Shown piece after piece: positions 21,522 through 30,331 of a stretch of DNA of 64,000 nt. The DNA is from Helicobacter sp. NHP19-003 (GTDB taxonomy: Bacteria > Campylobacterota > Campylobacteria > Campylobacterales > Helicobacteraceae), in the NCBI RefSeq assembly GCF_019703305.1, contig NZ_AP024814.1, positions 558,001-622,000 of the forward strand, written 5' to 3'. The notes below the pieces were generated by a model. It saw nothing but the letters and a program-made list of their open reading frames with translations, was not told the origin of the DNA and did no database searches. The position numbers and the translations under genes are program-made. Within the stretch, counting starts at the first letter, position 1, and each line of letters starts with the position of its first letter.

Positions 21522-22720
21522 TGTTTGGTTTGTTTGCCTGCGCCACCCCAGCCCTAGCTCACCAAGCCCTGCTCTCTTTACAACACCGCGCCCAAGAGGG
21601 CATTGCCCTAGCCATCGCCAACCACCACATAGAATTTAAACAATCTCAAGGCTTGCTCAGCAGCACTCCCAAAGACTTTTTTAAAGAAGCCCCCCACGCT
21701 CTAGGCCAAGTCCTAGGCACACACCACGACTTTTACGCTAATGAGAGACTAGCCATCGCCTTTTGTGGCCACTTGCCCAACACTGACAACCCAGCGCATT
21801 TTATAGCCAAAGCTCTAGAACAAGCCAAAGCCTCAAATTTGGAAGCTAAATTAAAAGAGGTGATCCCCACACTTAAAGGAGCTCATGCATTTTTGCTCTT
21901 AACCCCGGATAACTTAACCGCTGTGCGCGACCCCTTTGGCTATCGCCCCCTTTTTGTGGGGGATTTAAAGGGAGGTTATGCTCTAGCTAGCGAAAGCAGT
22001 GCCTTACAAGCATTGGGGGTGCGCAATATCCAAGAAGTCCCCCCAGCCACGCTTTACACGAAAAAAGGCGCAATGCTCCTAGCCCCCCCCACACCTAGCC
22101 CCTGCGTGTTTGAAGCCATTTACTTTAGCCACCCAAGCAGTGTGGTGTTTAGCCAAAGCGTGTATGCCCTGCGCCTAAAGTTGGGGCAAGCCCTAGCCAA
22201 AGAACACCCCTTAAAAGCAGATTTTGTGCTGCCTATCCCCAATAGTGGGAGCATCGCTGCCCTAGCTTATGCCAAAGCATTGAAGCTAGACTTTGCCCCG
22301 CTTTTGAGCCTTAATCCCTATGTGGGGCGCTCCTTCATAGAGAGTACCCAAGAAGGCAGGGAGCTTAAAGCCCGCCAAAAATTCAGCCTTGTGCTCGAGC
22401 CCGTGCAGGGTAGGGACATTATTCTCATAGACGACTCGCTTGTTAGGGGGACCACAAGCAAGGTTGTGGTGCAAATGTTAAAAGATGCAGGGGCTAGGCG
22501 CATCCATTTACTCCTCACCACCCCCCCCATCCTAGCACCCTGTTTTTGGGGCATTGACATTCCCAAAAAAAGCGAGTTATTAAGCGTGCAGGGGGGAGAG
22601 GCTGAGGCGATAGGGGCGAGTAGCGTGGGCTTTTTGTCTTTAAACGCCCTAAAGGCCACTCTCAACGCCCCCTTTTGCAAGAATTGTTTCATTTCGCAAA
22701 ATAAGGATAGCCATGTTTAA
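21521..22720 (+). CDS. PurF-like amidophosphoribosyltransferase lacking the N-terminal catalytic cysteine
   Basis: Homologue of PurF, which makes phosphoribosylamine from PRPP and glutamine. The C-terminal PRTase domain looks intact: [26 protein letters not shown], the PRPP loop [14 protein letters not shown] at about 300-313, and [15 protein letters not shown]. The N-terminal glutaminase domain keeps LQHRAQEG and [10 protein letters not shown], but residue 2, which must be Cys after Met removal, is Phe (TTT at 21524-21526; TGT would be Cys), and the glutamine-binding NGN motif reads CGH. Glutaminase activity should be lost, leaving at most an ammonia-dependent enzyme. At 399 residues it is shorter than typical PurF. 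ATG overlaps the arsS stop (TAATG) and its end overlaps hemB by 8 bases. I do not recall purF in H. pylori. Confidence 0.85.
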   Translation: MFGLFACATPALAHQALLSLQHRAQEGIALAIANHHIEFKQSQGLLSSTPKDFFKEAPHALGQVLGTHHDFYANERLAIAFCGHLPNTDNPAHFIAKALEQAKASNLEAKLKEVIPTLKGAHAFLLLTPDNLTAVRDPFGYRPLFVGDLKGGYALASESSALQALGVRNIQEVPPATLYTKKGAMLLAPPTPSPCVFEAIYFSHPSSVVFSQSVYALRLKLGQALAKEHPLKADFVLPIPNSGSIAALAYAKALKLDFAPLLSLNPYVGRSFIESTQEGRELKARQKFSLVLEPVQGRDIILIDDSLVRGTTSKVVVQMLKDAGARRIHLLLTTPPILAPCFWGIDIPKKSELLSVQGGEAEAIGASSVGFLSLNALKATLNAPFCKNCFISQNKDSHV

Positions 22721-23681
22721 ACGATTCCGCCGTCTAAGAGCCACGCCCACTTTGCGTAACTTGGTGCGTGAAACTAGGTTACACACCGCCGACCTCATCG
22801 CCCCCCTATTTGTGTTGCAAGAGGGCAAGAGTGCGCCCATTGCGTCCATGCCCGGGGTGTGGCAGATGGATTTACAAGATTTATTGAAAGAGTGCGCCTT
22901 GTTGCAAGAGCTAGGCATCCAAGCCGTGTTGCTCTTTGGCTTGCCTAGCTCTAAAGACCCCACCGGCTCAAGCGCGTTGAGCGCAGACCACCCCATAGCC
23001 ACCGCCACAAGAGCGATTAAAGAAAACTTCCCCGATTTGTGCGTCATTGCAGATTTATGCTTTTGTGAGTACACCGACCACGGGCATTGTGGGATTTTAA
23101 AAGACGGGGTGCCAGACAACGACACGACCCTAGAAATCTTGGCTAAACAGGCGTTGGTTTTGGTGCAAAGCGGGGTAGACATCATCGCCCCTAGTGCCAT
23201 GTTAGATGGCATGGTGATCGCTTTACGCCAAGCCCTAGATGAAAACGGCTTTAGCCAAACCCCCATCATGAGCTACTCCACCAAGTTTGCCAGCAGCTAT
23301 TATGGACCTTTTAGAGAGGCGGCAAATTCTGCCCCAAGCTTTGGAGACCGCAAGGCTTATCAAATGGATTTTTCCAACCGCAGGGAGGCGATTTTAGAGA
23401 GTTTAGAAGACGAAACTCAAGGGGCGGACATTCTTATGGTCAAACCCGCTCTAGCTTACCTCGATATTGTTAGGGACATTAAAGAGCGCACACTCTTGCC
23501 CCTTGCGCTTTATAATGTGAGCGGAGAGTATTCCATGTTTAAACTTGCCCAAGCGCACAATCTCATGGACTACAACAGCCTAGTTTTAGAAACCATGACC
23601 GCCTTTAAGAGGGCGGGGGCAGACATCATCATCAGTTACCACGCCAAAGAAGTGGCCAAGTTACTACAGAAAGGATTTTAA
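22713..23681 (+). CDS. hemB: Delta-aminolevulinic acid dehydratase (porphobilinogen synthase)
   Basis: Haem-pathway enzyme of 322 residues that condenses two ALA molecules. Metal-site cysteines are visible in [14 protein letters not shown] (Cys116, Cys118, Cys126), as are the Schiff-base lysines Lys191 in [14 protein letters not shown] and Lys244 in [11 protein letters not shown]. The end shows [11 protein letters not shown], typical of HemB. The start overlaps the purF-like gene by 8 bases and the stop overlaps yebC by one base. arsRS and hemB are close together in H. pylori too, which supports shared ancestry of this region. Confidence 0.97.
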   Translation: MFKRFRRLRATPTLRNLVRETRLHTADLIAPLFVLQEGKSAPIASMPGVWQMDLQDLLKECALLQELGIQAVLLFGLPSSKDPTGSSALSADHPIATATRAIKENFPDLCVIADLCFCEYTDHGHCGILKDGVPDNDTTLEILAKQALVLVQSGVDIIAPSAMLDGMVIALRQALDENGFSQTPIMSYSTKFASSYYGPFREAANSAPSFGDRKAYQMDFSNRREAILESLEDETQGADILMVKPALAYLDIVRDIKERTLLPLALYNVSGEYSMFKLAQAHNLMDYNSLVLETMTAFKRAGADIIISYHAKEVAKLLQKGF

Positions 23682-24403
23682 TGGGACGGGCTTTTGAATA
23701 CAGAAGAGCAGCGAAAGAAAAACGCTGGGATAAAATGAGTAAAGTGTTCCCTAAACTTGCCAAAGCCATCACTTTGGCGGCTAAAGAGGGCGGGGGGGAC
23801 CCGGCCAGCAACGCCAAACTACGCACCGCCATTTTAAACGCCAAAGCACAGAACATGCCTAAAGACAACATAGACGCGGCGATTAAAAGGGCAAACAGCA
23901 AAGAGGGGCAGTTGGTAGAGGTGAGCTATGAGGGCAAGGCAAACCACGGAGTCTTGCTCTTCATTGAGTGCATGACAGATAACCCCACCCGCACCATTGC
24001 GAATTTAAAAAGTTACTTCAACAAAACCCCGGGGGCGAGCATTGTCAATAACGGCTCTTTAGAGTTCATGTTTGCGCGCAAAAGTGTCTTAGAGGGGCGT
24101 TTGGCGGATTTAAAACCTTTAAATTTGTCTTTGGAGGATTTGGAGCTGAGTTTGATCGACTATGGGCTAGAGAGCCTAGAAGTGGAGAGGGAGAGCTTTT
24201 TTGCCATCGGCGATTACCAAGACTTCAAACAGCTAAACGAGGGCTTTGAAACCTTGAACATCCCCGTGCAAAAGGCAAACTTGCAACGCATCGCCAACGC
24301 CCCCATCACTTTAAGCGAGCAAGCCCTAGCCGAGAGCGAAAAACTGATCGACAAGATCGAAGAGGACGACGATGTGATCGCCCTTTACACCAACATTTCT
24401 TGA
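23681..24403 (+). CDS. YebC/PmpR family protein
   Basis: A 240-residue member of the YebC/PmpR/TACO1 family, described both as DNA-binding regulators and, more recently, as ribosome-associated translation factors. The typical N-terminus [20 protein letters not shown], the [14 protein letters not shown] segment and [13 protein letters not shown] are all present, followed by the two ferredoxin-like domains ([22 protein letters not shown]). It begins inside the hemB stop. Its 3' end overlaps the convergent ruvX by 19 bases, so antisense transcripts are likely there. Confidence 0.93.
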   Translation: MGRAFEYRRAAKEKRWDKMSKVFPKLAKAITLAAKEGGGDPASNAKLRTAILNAKAQNMPKDNIDAAIKRANSKEGQLVEVSYEGKANHGVLLFIECMTDNPTRTIANLKSYFNKTPGASIVNNGSLEFMFARKSVLEGRLADLKPLNLSLEDLELSLIDYGLESLEVERESFFAIGDYQDFKQLNEGFETLNIPVQKANLQRIANAPITLSEQALAESEKLIDKIEEDDDVIALYTNIS

Positions 24404-24777
24404 TAGCGTTTTAAAATTTCACAGGCAGCTAGGCTATCTAGCGTGCCGTCCTTTCTTGCGTTTTGGCGTTTTTGCGCCTTGAGGTGGTGGGTGTACTCTA
24501 GGGCATCGCAACTTGTGTTGCCCTCATTGACAAACACAATGGGTGTAAAGTTCAACAGCCCCACAAAGTGCAAAATGCGCTTGCGGGTGTCTGTGTAGTT
24601 TTCGGGGGGCAAGCCCACCACCAGGCAAGAGGGCTTTTTCTCATCTAGCAGGGCCTGCAGCTCTTGGCTGGCTTGTTTACGATTGAGGCGTAAAATGGGC
24701 TCTAGGGGCAAAATAATGCCTTGCACGCTTATGGCTAAACCGATGCGTTTTAAGCCGATGTCGCACGCGAGGATCAC
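24385..24777 (-). CDS. ruvX: RuvX/YqgF family Holliday junction resolvase or pre-16S rRNA nuclease
   Basis: A 130-residue RNase H-fold protein. The first strand holds the catalytic Asp in [16 protein letters not shown], a Gly-rich strand reads [10 protein letters not shown], and the C-terminal [12 protein letters not shown] gives the last acidic residue. The family is annotated as a Holliday junction resolvase; in E. coli it processes the 5' end of 16S rRNA. The start overlaps dprA by 4 bases. The ilvC-minD-minE-dprA-ruvX order matches H. pylori HP0330-0334 as I recall it. Confidence 0.9.
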   Translation of the reverse strand: MILACDIGLKRIGLAISVQGIILPLEPILRLNRKQASQELQALLDEKKPSCLVVGLPPENYTDTRKRILHFVGLLNFTPIVFVNEGNTSCDALEYTHHLKAQKRQNARKDGTLDSLAACEILKRYQEMLV

Positions 24778-25586
24778 TGCACCACCACCCGCCCCTTTTC
24801 TCTTTTCACCACACCCAAGAGCTCTTGTTCTAACACTAAATCCCCAAAGAGGGCGTAAGCTTCTTCAAAACTCGGGGACTTTTGGCAAAACTCTAAAAAC
24901 CCCACTTCTGTGGGATCTGGAAGGGTTTGGGGCACATTTAAGCCAAAATCTCTAGCCAAGCCCTCCACAAAGGCGGCGGTGCTGTAAATGGCTTTGGCCT
25001 TATTTTGCGCGAGTAAAGCGTTTGTGCCCGGGCTCTCAAAGAGCCTTTGGGGCAGGACAAATAAGGGCTTGTTTAACTCTAGCGCAAGCCTTGCGCTCGC
25101 CATAGACCCGCTGTTTTCCTGTGCTTCGGGGATGATGACAAGATCGCTCAAGGCAATGACGAGGCGGTTTCTTTCTAAAAAGGTAAAGCGGTAGGGCTGA
25201 AAGTCTTCTGTATATTCGCTTAAAATGAGTCCCACCTTCGCAATTTCTTGAATGATCTTGGCGTTGCTAGGTGGGTAAATGCGCTTTAAAGAGCAGGGGG
25301 CGCACATAATTGTAGAGGGCAGGGCGTTTTTTTGAGCGATAATATCTACTCCAAGTGCTCCCCCACTTGCCACCACCGCCCCGATTTTAACCAACTCTTT
25401 GGCGAGTGTGGCGGTCATTTGCTGGGTGTAGGTGTTGGGCTTTCTTGTGCCGACAATCGCCACTTTCAGGGGGGCTTGTAGGTGTTTTAGCTCCCCCACA
25501 TAGTGCAAGAGTTTTGGGGGGTTTTTTAGGGCTTTGAAACTTAGGGGCAGAAAGTCTAGGGGCTTGGGCGCAAAGGGGCTAAGCAT
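24774..25586 (-). CDS. dprA: DNA-processing protein DprA
   Basis: Protects incoming single-stranded DNA and loads RecA during natural transformation. The 270-residue protein has the Rossmann-like DprA core: IVGTRKPNTYTQQM, VVASGGALGVDIIAQKNAL, the YPPSNAKI segment and ERNRLVIALSD followed by VIIPEAQENSGS. A C-terminal winged-helix-like tail (about 215-270) is present. It is tightly packed between ruvX and minE. With comB4 it is the second transformation gene in the window. Confidence 0.94.
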   Translation of the reverse strand: MLSPFAPKPLDFLPLSFKALKNPPKLLHYVGELKHLQAPLKVAIVGTRKPNTYTQQMTATLAKELVKIGAVVASGGALGVDIIAQKNALPSTIMCAPCSLKRIYPPSNAKIIQEIAKVGLILSEYTEDFQPYRFTFLERNRLVIALSDLVIIPEAQENSGSMASARLALELNKPLFVLPQRLFESPGTNALLAQNKAKAIYSTAAFVEGLARDFGLNVPQTLPDPTEVGFLEFCQKSPSFEEAYALFGDLVLEQELLGVVKREKGRVVVQ

Positions 25587-25837
25587 TAGGGGGTGTGGGT
25601 CTGCTTTTCTAGCACAATCTCCACCTCTAGGGTGTCTATGTCGTGGTTAGAATTTGCCCTAACATCGATCTTGCTCGTTTGGGTGTATTTTTGCACCACC
25701 GCCAAAATCTCTTTTTTCATCTCGTCAATGTAGGGCAGGCGCACACTGCGCTCATAGGCGAGCACAAATTTTAGGCGGTCTTTGGCAATGTGTGCGCTGT
25801 TTGCACCCTTAAACCATTTGTTCAGCAAAGAAGTCAT
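25586..25837 (-). CDS. minE: Cell division topological specificity factor MinE
   Basis: An 83-residue MinE that stimulates MinD ATPase and drives pole-to-pole Min oscillation. It has the N-terminal amphipathic start ([11 protein letters not shown]), then [14 protein letters not shown], the MinD-binding helix, and a C-terminal topological domain ending in [13 protein letters not shown]. It overlaps minD by 4 bases (ATGA). Confidence 0.94.
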   Translation of the reverse strand: MTSLLNKWFKGANSAHIAKDRLKFVLAYERSVRLPYIDEMKKEILAVVQKYTQTSKIDVRANSNHDIDTLEVEIVLEKQTHTP

Positions 25838-26634
25838 ACAAACAAGCCCCTTAAAGCCCCCATCAGCCCCCGTTTAGCCTTAAACTCTGCAAAGGGGACA
25901 TCTTCGCCCAAAATGCGCTTGGTGATCCTTTGAAACGCTTGTGCGCTCGGGCTTTGGGTGTAAATGATGGGTTCGCCGGTGTTGGTGGCAGAGATGATCT
26001 TAGGGTCTTCGGGTATGAGCCCGATTAAGGGCAGAGCTAGGATTTTCAGCACATCATCGTTAGAAAGCATTTCTTGTTTTTCCACAAGCTCAGGCTTGAT
26101 GCGGTTGATCAAAATGTGTTTTTCCATTTCTTGCCCCTCCTTGCGTTTTTGGTTTTTAGCGTCCATGATCCCTATGACTCTGTCGCTGTCGCGCACACTG
26201 CTCACCTCCGGCGTTACCACCACAATCGCCCGGTCGGCAAAGAGCATGGCATGCTCAAATCCGCTTTCAATCCCAGCGGGTGAATCGATCAAAACGAAGT
26301 CAAACTGCGCCCTTAAATCCGCAATCAAAGCTTGTACTTTGGATTTTTCTAGGATATTTTTATCCTTGCTCTGTGAGGCGGGCAAAAAGAAAAGGTCTTT
26401 ATTTTTCTTATCGCTGATCAAGGCTTGGGGCAGTTTGCAGTTGCCTTCCATCACATCCACGACATCATAGACAATGCGGTTTTCTAAGCCTAAAATCATG
26501 TCTAAATTACGCAGTCCTATGTCAAAGTCGATCGCCACAACCCTTTTGCCCTGTTGGGCGAGTCCTATGGCTAAATTCGCCGTGGAAGTGCTTTTACCCA
26601 CCCCACCCTTGCCCGAAGTGATCGTGATAACCAC
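25834..26634 (-). CDS. minD: Septum site-determining ATPase MinD
   Basis: ParA/MinD-family ATPase of 266 residues that recruits the division inhibitor to the membrane. The deviant Walker [11 protein letters not shown] is at about 8-17, followed by the family motifs [10 protein letters not shown] and [12 protein letters not shown]. The C-terminus [15 protein letters not shown] is the amphipathic membrane-targeting helix. MinC is not next to it, as in H. pylori. The start is 8 bases from the ilvC stop. Confidence 0.96.
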   Translation of the reverse strand: MVITITSGKGGVGKSTSTANLAIGLAQQGKRVVAIDFDIGLRNLDMILGLENRIVYDVVDVMEGNCKLPQALISDKKNKDLFFLPASQSKDKNILEKSKVQALIADLRAQFDFVLIDSPAGIESGFEHAMLFADRAIVVVTPEVSSVRDSDRVIGIMDAKNQKRKEGQEMEKHILINRIKPELVEKQEMLSNDDVLKILALPLIGLIPEDPKIISATNTGEPIIYTQSPSAQAFQRITKRILGEDVPFAEFKAKRGLMGALRGLFV

Positions 26635-26642
26635 AAACGCCC

Positions 26643-27635
26643 CTATTGGAACAAGTAATGGCGCAAATGCGCCCCTGTTTGCTCTAAAAGTTCGGTTTTT
26701 AGGGCTTTCCTATTGCTGTGGATTTGGGGGTAGCCTTGCTCTTTTTCTTCTAAAAACTTCTTGGCAAACGAGCCGTTTTGGATTTGTTCTAGTACTTCTT
26801 GCATGCGCTCTTTCACACTGGGGCCAATGACCTTCGCCCCGCTCTCAAGCCCCCCATACTCGGCAGTGTTGGAGATGTGCTCTTGCATGCTGGCCAAACC
26901 CTTGGCGTAAATCAAATCCGCAATCACTTTTAACTCTTGCACACATTCAAAGTAGGCGACTTCCTTGGGATAACCCGCTTCCACTAAGGTGTTGAAAGCG
27001 TTCAACAATAGATTTTCCACTCCCCCGCACAGCACCGCCTGCTCGCCAAAAAGGTCGCAATGGGTTTCATCCCTAAAGGTGGTTTCTAAAATCCCCACCC
27101 GCCCACAGCCCAAAGCATAGGCATAGCCTAGGGCGATCTCTTTGGCGTTTTTGTGGCTGTTGTCTTGCTCTACACCCATGAGGGCAAAGACCCCCCGCCC
27201 TTCTTTGTAATTCTCTCTTAAAGCGTAGCCCGTGCTTTTAGGCGACACCAACGCCAAGCCCACGCCCTCGGGAGCTTGCACTTGCCCAAAGCACACGCTG
27301 AAGCCATGGGCAAAAATCAAGGTCTGTCCGGACTGTATGTAGGGAGCGATCTCTTGCTTGTAAATATCGCCGTGGATCTCATCGGGCAAAAGCAGTGCCA
27401 AAACGGCGCACTCTTGCACGCATTTTTTCACGCTAAAGACTTCAAAGCCATCTTTTTTGGCAATGGCAATGCTGGGGCTGCCCTCATACAGCCCGATTTG
27501 CACCGCCACCCCGCTGTCCCTTAAATTGAGTGCATGCGCCCGTCCATGTGCGCCATAGCCCAAAACGGCGACCTTTTGATCCAAAAGCGTTTCCAAATTG
27601 CCATCTTGGTTTGTATAAATGGGTAAATCACCCAT
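26643..27635 (-). CDS. ilvC: Ketol-acid reductoisomerase
   Basis: Branched-chain amino acid enzyme (acetolactate to dihydroxy acid) of 330 residues, class I. It has the NADPH-binding [21 protein letters not shown] near residue 22, the [10 protein letters not shown] loop, then a C-terminal metal-binding domain with [12 protein letters not shown] (acidic Asp and Glu) and [17 protein letters not shown], plus SNTAEYG. It is divergent from ppc, with 72 bases between. ilvE, which acts later in the same pathway, is also in the window at 52.4 kb. Confidence 0.96.
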   Translation of the reverse strand: MGDLPIYTNQDGNLETLLDQKVAVLGYGAHGRAHALNLRDSGVAVQIGLYEGSPSIAIAKKDGFEVFSVKKCVQECAVLALLLPDEIHGDIYKQEIAPYIQSGQTLIFAHGFSVCFGQVQAPEGVGLALVSPKSTGYALRENYKEGRGVFALMGVEQDNSHKNAKEIALGYAYALGCGRVGILETTFRDETHCDLFGEQAVLCGGVENLLLNAFNTLVEAGYPKEVAYFECVQELKVIADLIYAKGLASMQEHISNTAEYGGLESGAKVIGPSVKERMQEVLEQIQNGSFAKKFLEEKEQGYPQIHSNRKALKTELLEQTGAHLRHYLFQ

Positions 27636-27707
27636 AATTACCCTTTTATTTATGATAAATGCCTATTCTAAACGAAAACAACTTAAGTTTTGTTTTTAGG
27701 AGAGCCC

Positions 27708-30323
27708 GTGCCACAAAACATACAAGTTGAGTTGGATTTTTTACAAGATTTGCTCTTAGAGATTTTGCAAGAGTTTAGTCCCAAAAGCTCGGGCTATTTC
27801 ATCGCTCTAAAGGCGTTATTTAAAAGCCACGCCAGCCTAGAAAACCTTGCCAAAGAATTGCAAGCCACGATCGAATCGGACCAAATCTTAGAAGTGATTA
27901 AAGCCTTCTCGCTCTATCATATTTTGGCAAATCTTGTAGAAGAACGCCACAAAAACAAACAACCCCTTGCAATCGGGCTTGCCAAAGCAAGGCATGACTT
28001 GCGTCAAGCCGGTTTTAGCCCCCAAAGCTTAAGCGATAAGCTCGAAACCTTGCGCTTTTACCCCGTTTTCACCGCCCACCCCACGCAGTCCATGCGCCGC
28101 ACCTTCCTAGAAGCCATCCAAGAAATGTTTAGCGACCTTGCGACCATTTTTGACCACCCTTGCGACCCCATCGCCATGAAAAAAGCTAAAGAACGGCTGG
28201 GTTACCGCCTGCGTTTGTTGTATAAAAGCCACCTCGTGCGCCAAGAAAAACTAGAAGTGCTCTTTGAGCTAGACAATTTGCTGTATATCCTAGAAAATTC
28301 CTTTTTGCCTAGCTGTTTGGATTTATGCCAGCAAATCCAAACCGAGTTTCAAGAATCGCTCGCCCACGCTCCCATCACTTTGGGGAGCTGGATCGGCGGA
28401 GATCGCGATGGCAACCCAATGGTCACCAACGACTTGTTGCGCCAAGTGGTGTGTATCCAACACCAGTTTGCCATAGACCTATACCTCAAAGAATTAGACA
28501 AATTGCGCCGCGAGTTGTCTATCTCTGTGGACTTTTGCCCCATCTCTGTTGCCCTAAAAGCCGATTTGAAAGAGTTTTATGACAAGCTCGACCCCACCAG
28601 CGCAAGGCTGCACCCCAAAGAGCCCTTTAGGGCGAAGTTGCTTTTAATGCAGGCCAAATTAAAAAACCGCCTCATCGCCCTCAACTCCCCCACCCCCATT
28701 GACTTTAGCTACCAACACGCCGATGAACTTGTCGCCGACATTGATTTGCTCTTAGAGAATTTAGAGCCCAGCTTACAGGCTTCTATGCTGCGCTTTAAAA
28801 ATTTGGTTCTGCTTGTGGGCTTTCATTTACTCAGCCTTGATTTTAGAGAACACCAAGCGGTGTTTGTCAATGCCCTAAGCGAAGTCTTTTCGCTCTTATC
28901 CATCGCCACCGACTTTTACGCCCTACCCGAAGAACAAAAAATAGAAGTGCTCAACCACGCCCTAAGCCTAGAGCCCATCTCTTTTTGGGCACTGCTGCCT
29001 AAGATCAGCCCCGAGTGCAAACGCTTGCTAGAAGGCTTTTTAACCATGCTGTGGGCGCAACACAAAATCGCCAAACAAGCCTTCTCTAGCGTGATTGTGT
29101 CTATGACGACACAGGCAAGCGATTTATTAGCTGTGCTGTGGCTTGTCAAGCAAGTGGGGCTGGAAAAAGACCTTTACATCACGCCCCTCTTTGAAACCAT
29201 AGAAGACCTAAACCACGCCCCCACGATTTTAAAAGCCCTGCACGCTAACTGCCACTACCAAGCCTATTTACAGGGCATGCAAAACACCCAAGAAATCATG
29301 GTGGGCTACTCGGATTCGAGCAAGGATGGGGGGATTTTCGCCAGCAATTACAACCTACACATGGCGATTTGCCAGCTAGTCGCTTTGGGCAAGGAGCTAG
29401 GCATGGAGTTTATCTTATTCCACGGACGGGGAGGGAGTGTGAGCCGTGGGGGGGGGAGCTTAGAAGATGCTTTGTTAAACGCTCCCCTTTTTAGCGCACA
29501 AAGGGTGTTGAAACTCACCGAACAGGGCGAAACCATCAGCACAAGGTATTTAAACAACACCAGTGCTCTAAACAACCTTTCTAATATCATGGGGGCACTC
29601 TTAAAAAAATCCCTTTACGATGAAAAAGGGGTGTCTAAAAACCCCATCAGCCCAAATACCCAAGAGCTCATGCAAAAACTCTCGCAAATTTCTTACACCG
29701 CTTACCGCCAGCTCTACACCATGCATGGCTTTTTAGACTATTTCAAACAAGCCACGCCGATCGCCTTTATCCAAGAACTCAATCTAGGCTCACGCCCCGC
29801 CAAACGCAAGGAAAGCACACAATTAGAAGACTTGAGGGCGATCCCGTGGGTCTTTGCTTGGACGCAAAATAGAAGCATTTTGCCGGCGTGGTTTGGGGTG
29901 GGCAGTGCGCTTAAAAGCGTGGATTTAGCTGACTTGCAAGAATGCTATCTTGAGGGCGGGTTTTTTAAGGTGGTGATCGACAACATCGCCCAAGTACTCT
30001 TAAAGGTAGATTTAGACATCGCCAAGCAATACCACGCCTTTGCCAGCGGTGTGCCAAATGCCCAGCACATTTGGGCGCAAATTGAAGGCGAGTTTCACAC
30101 AAGCCTAGAGCGCATTTTACAAATCCGCCAAGAGGGTGCGCTCTTAGAAAAAGACAATCTCGTGAGGCAGGGGATTTTGTTTAGAACCCCCTACACCAAT
30201 GCCCTAAATTGCTTGCAAATTGAGCTCATTAAAGTCTTTAAACACAACCCTAGCGAGCAGATCAAACTAGCGGTGCAAAGCACACTCATCGGCATCGCCC
30301 AAGGCTTGCGTAACACGGGCTAG
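27708..30323 (+). CDS. ppc: Phosphoenolpyruvate carboxylase
   Basis: Anaplerotic enzyme that carboxylates PEP to oxaloacetate with bicarbonate. The 871-residue protein has the full catalytic set of bacterial PEPC: FTAHPTQS with His124, SDSSKDGG near residue 530, HGRGGS at about 572-577 followed by RGGG, and GSRPAKRK near 694-701. It ends in the conserved RNTG. I chose GTG at 27708, five bases after AGGAG; a TTG 18 bases upstream is less likely. I do not recall PEPC in H. pylori, so this points to a different central metabolism, supplying C4 acids from urease-rich, bicarbonate-rich conditions. The next gene starts 8 bases later. Confidence 0.95.
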   Translation: MPQNIQVELDFLQDLLLEILQEFSPKSSGYFIALKALFKSHASLENLAKELQATIESDQILEVIKAFSLYHILANLVEERHKNKQPLAIGLAKARHDLRQAGFSPQSLSDKLETLRFYPVFTAHPTQSMRRTFLEAIQEMFSDLATIFDHPCDPIAMKKAKERLGYRLRLLYKSHLVRQEKLEVLFELDNLLYILENSFLPSCLDLCQQIQTEFQESLAHAPITLGSWIGGDRDGNPMVTNDLLRQVVCIQHQFAIDLYLKELDKLRRELSISVDFCPISVALKADLKEFYDKLDPTSARLHPKEPFRAKLLLMQAKLKNRLIALNSPTPIDFSYQHADELVADIDLLLENLEPSLQASMLRFKNLVLLVGFHLLSLDFREHQAVFVNALSEVFSLLSIATDFYALPEEQKIEVLNHALSLEPISFWALLPKISPECKRLLEGFLTMLWAQHKIAKQAFSSVIVSMTTQASDLLAVLWLVKQVGLEKDLYITPLFETIEDLNHAPTILKALHANCHYQAYLQGMQNTQEIMVGYSDSSKDGGIFASNYNLHMAICQLVALGKELGMEFILFHGRGGSVSRGGGSLEDALLNAPLFSAQRVLKLTEQGETISTRYLNNTSALNNLSNIMGALLKKSLYDEKGVSKNPISPNTQELMQKLSQISYTAYRQLYTMHGFLDYFKQATPIAFIQELNLGSRPAKRKESTQLEDLRAIPWVFAWTQNRSILPAWFGVGSALKSVDLADLQECYLEGGFFKVVIDNIAQVLLKVDLDIAKQYHAFASGVPNAQHIWAQIEGEFHTSLERILQIRQEGALLEKDNLVRQGILFRTPYTNALNCLQIELIKVFKHNPSEQIKLAVQSTLIGIAQGLRNTG

Positions 30324-30331
30324 GGGTTTTT

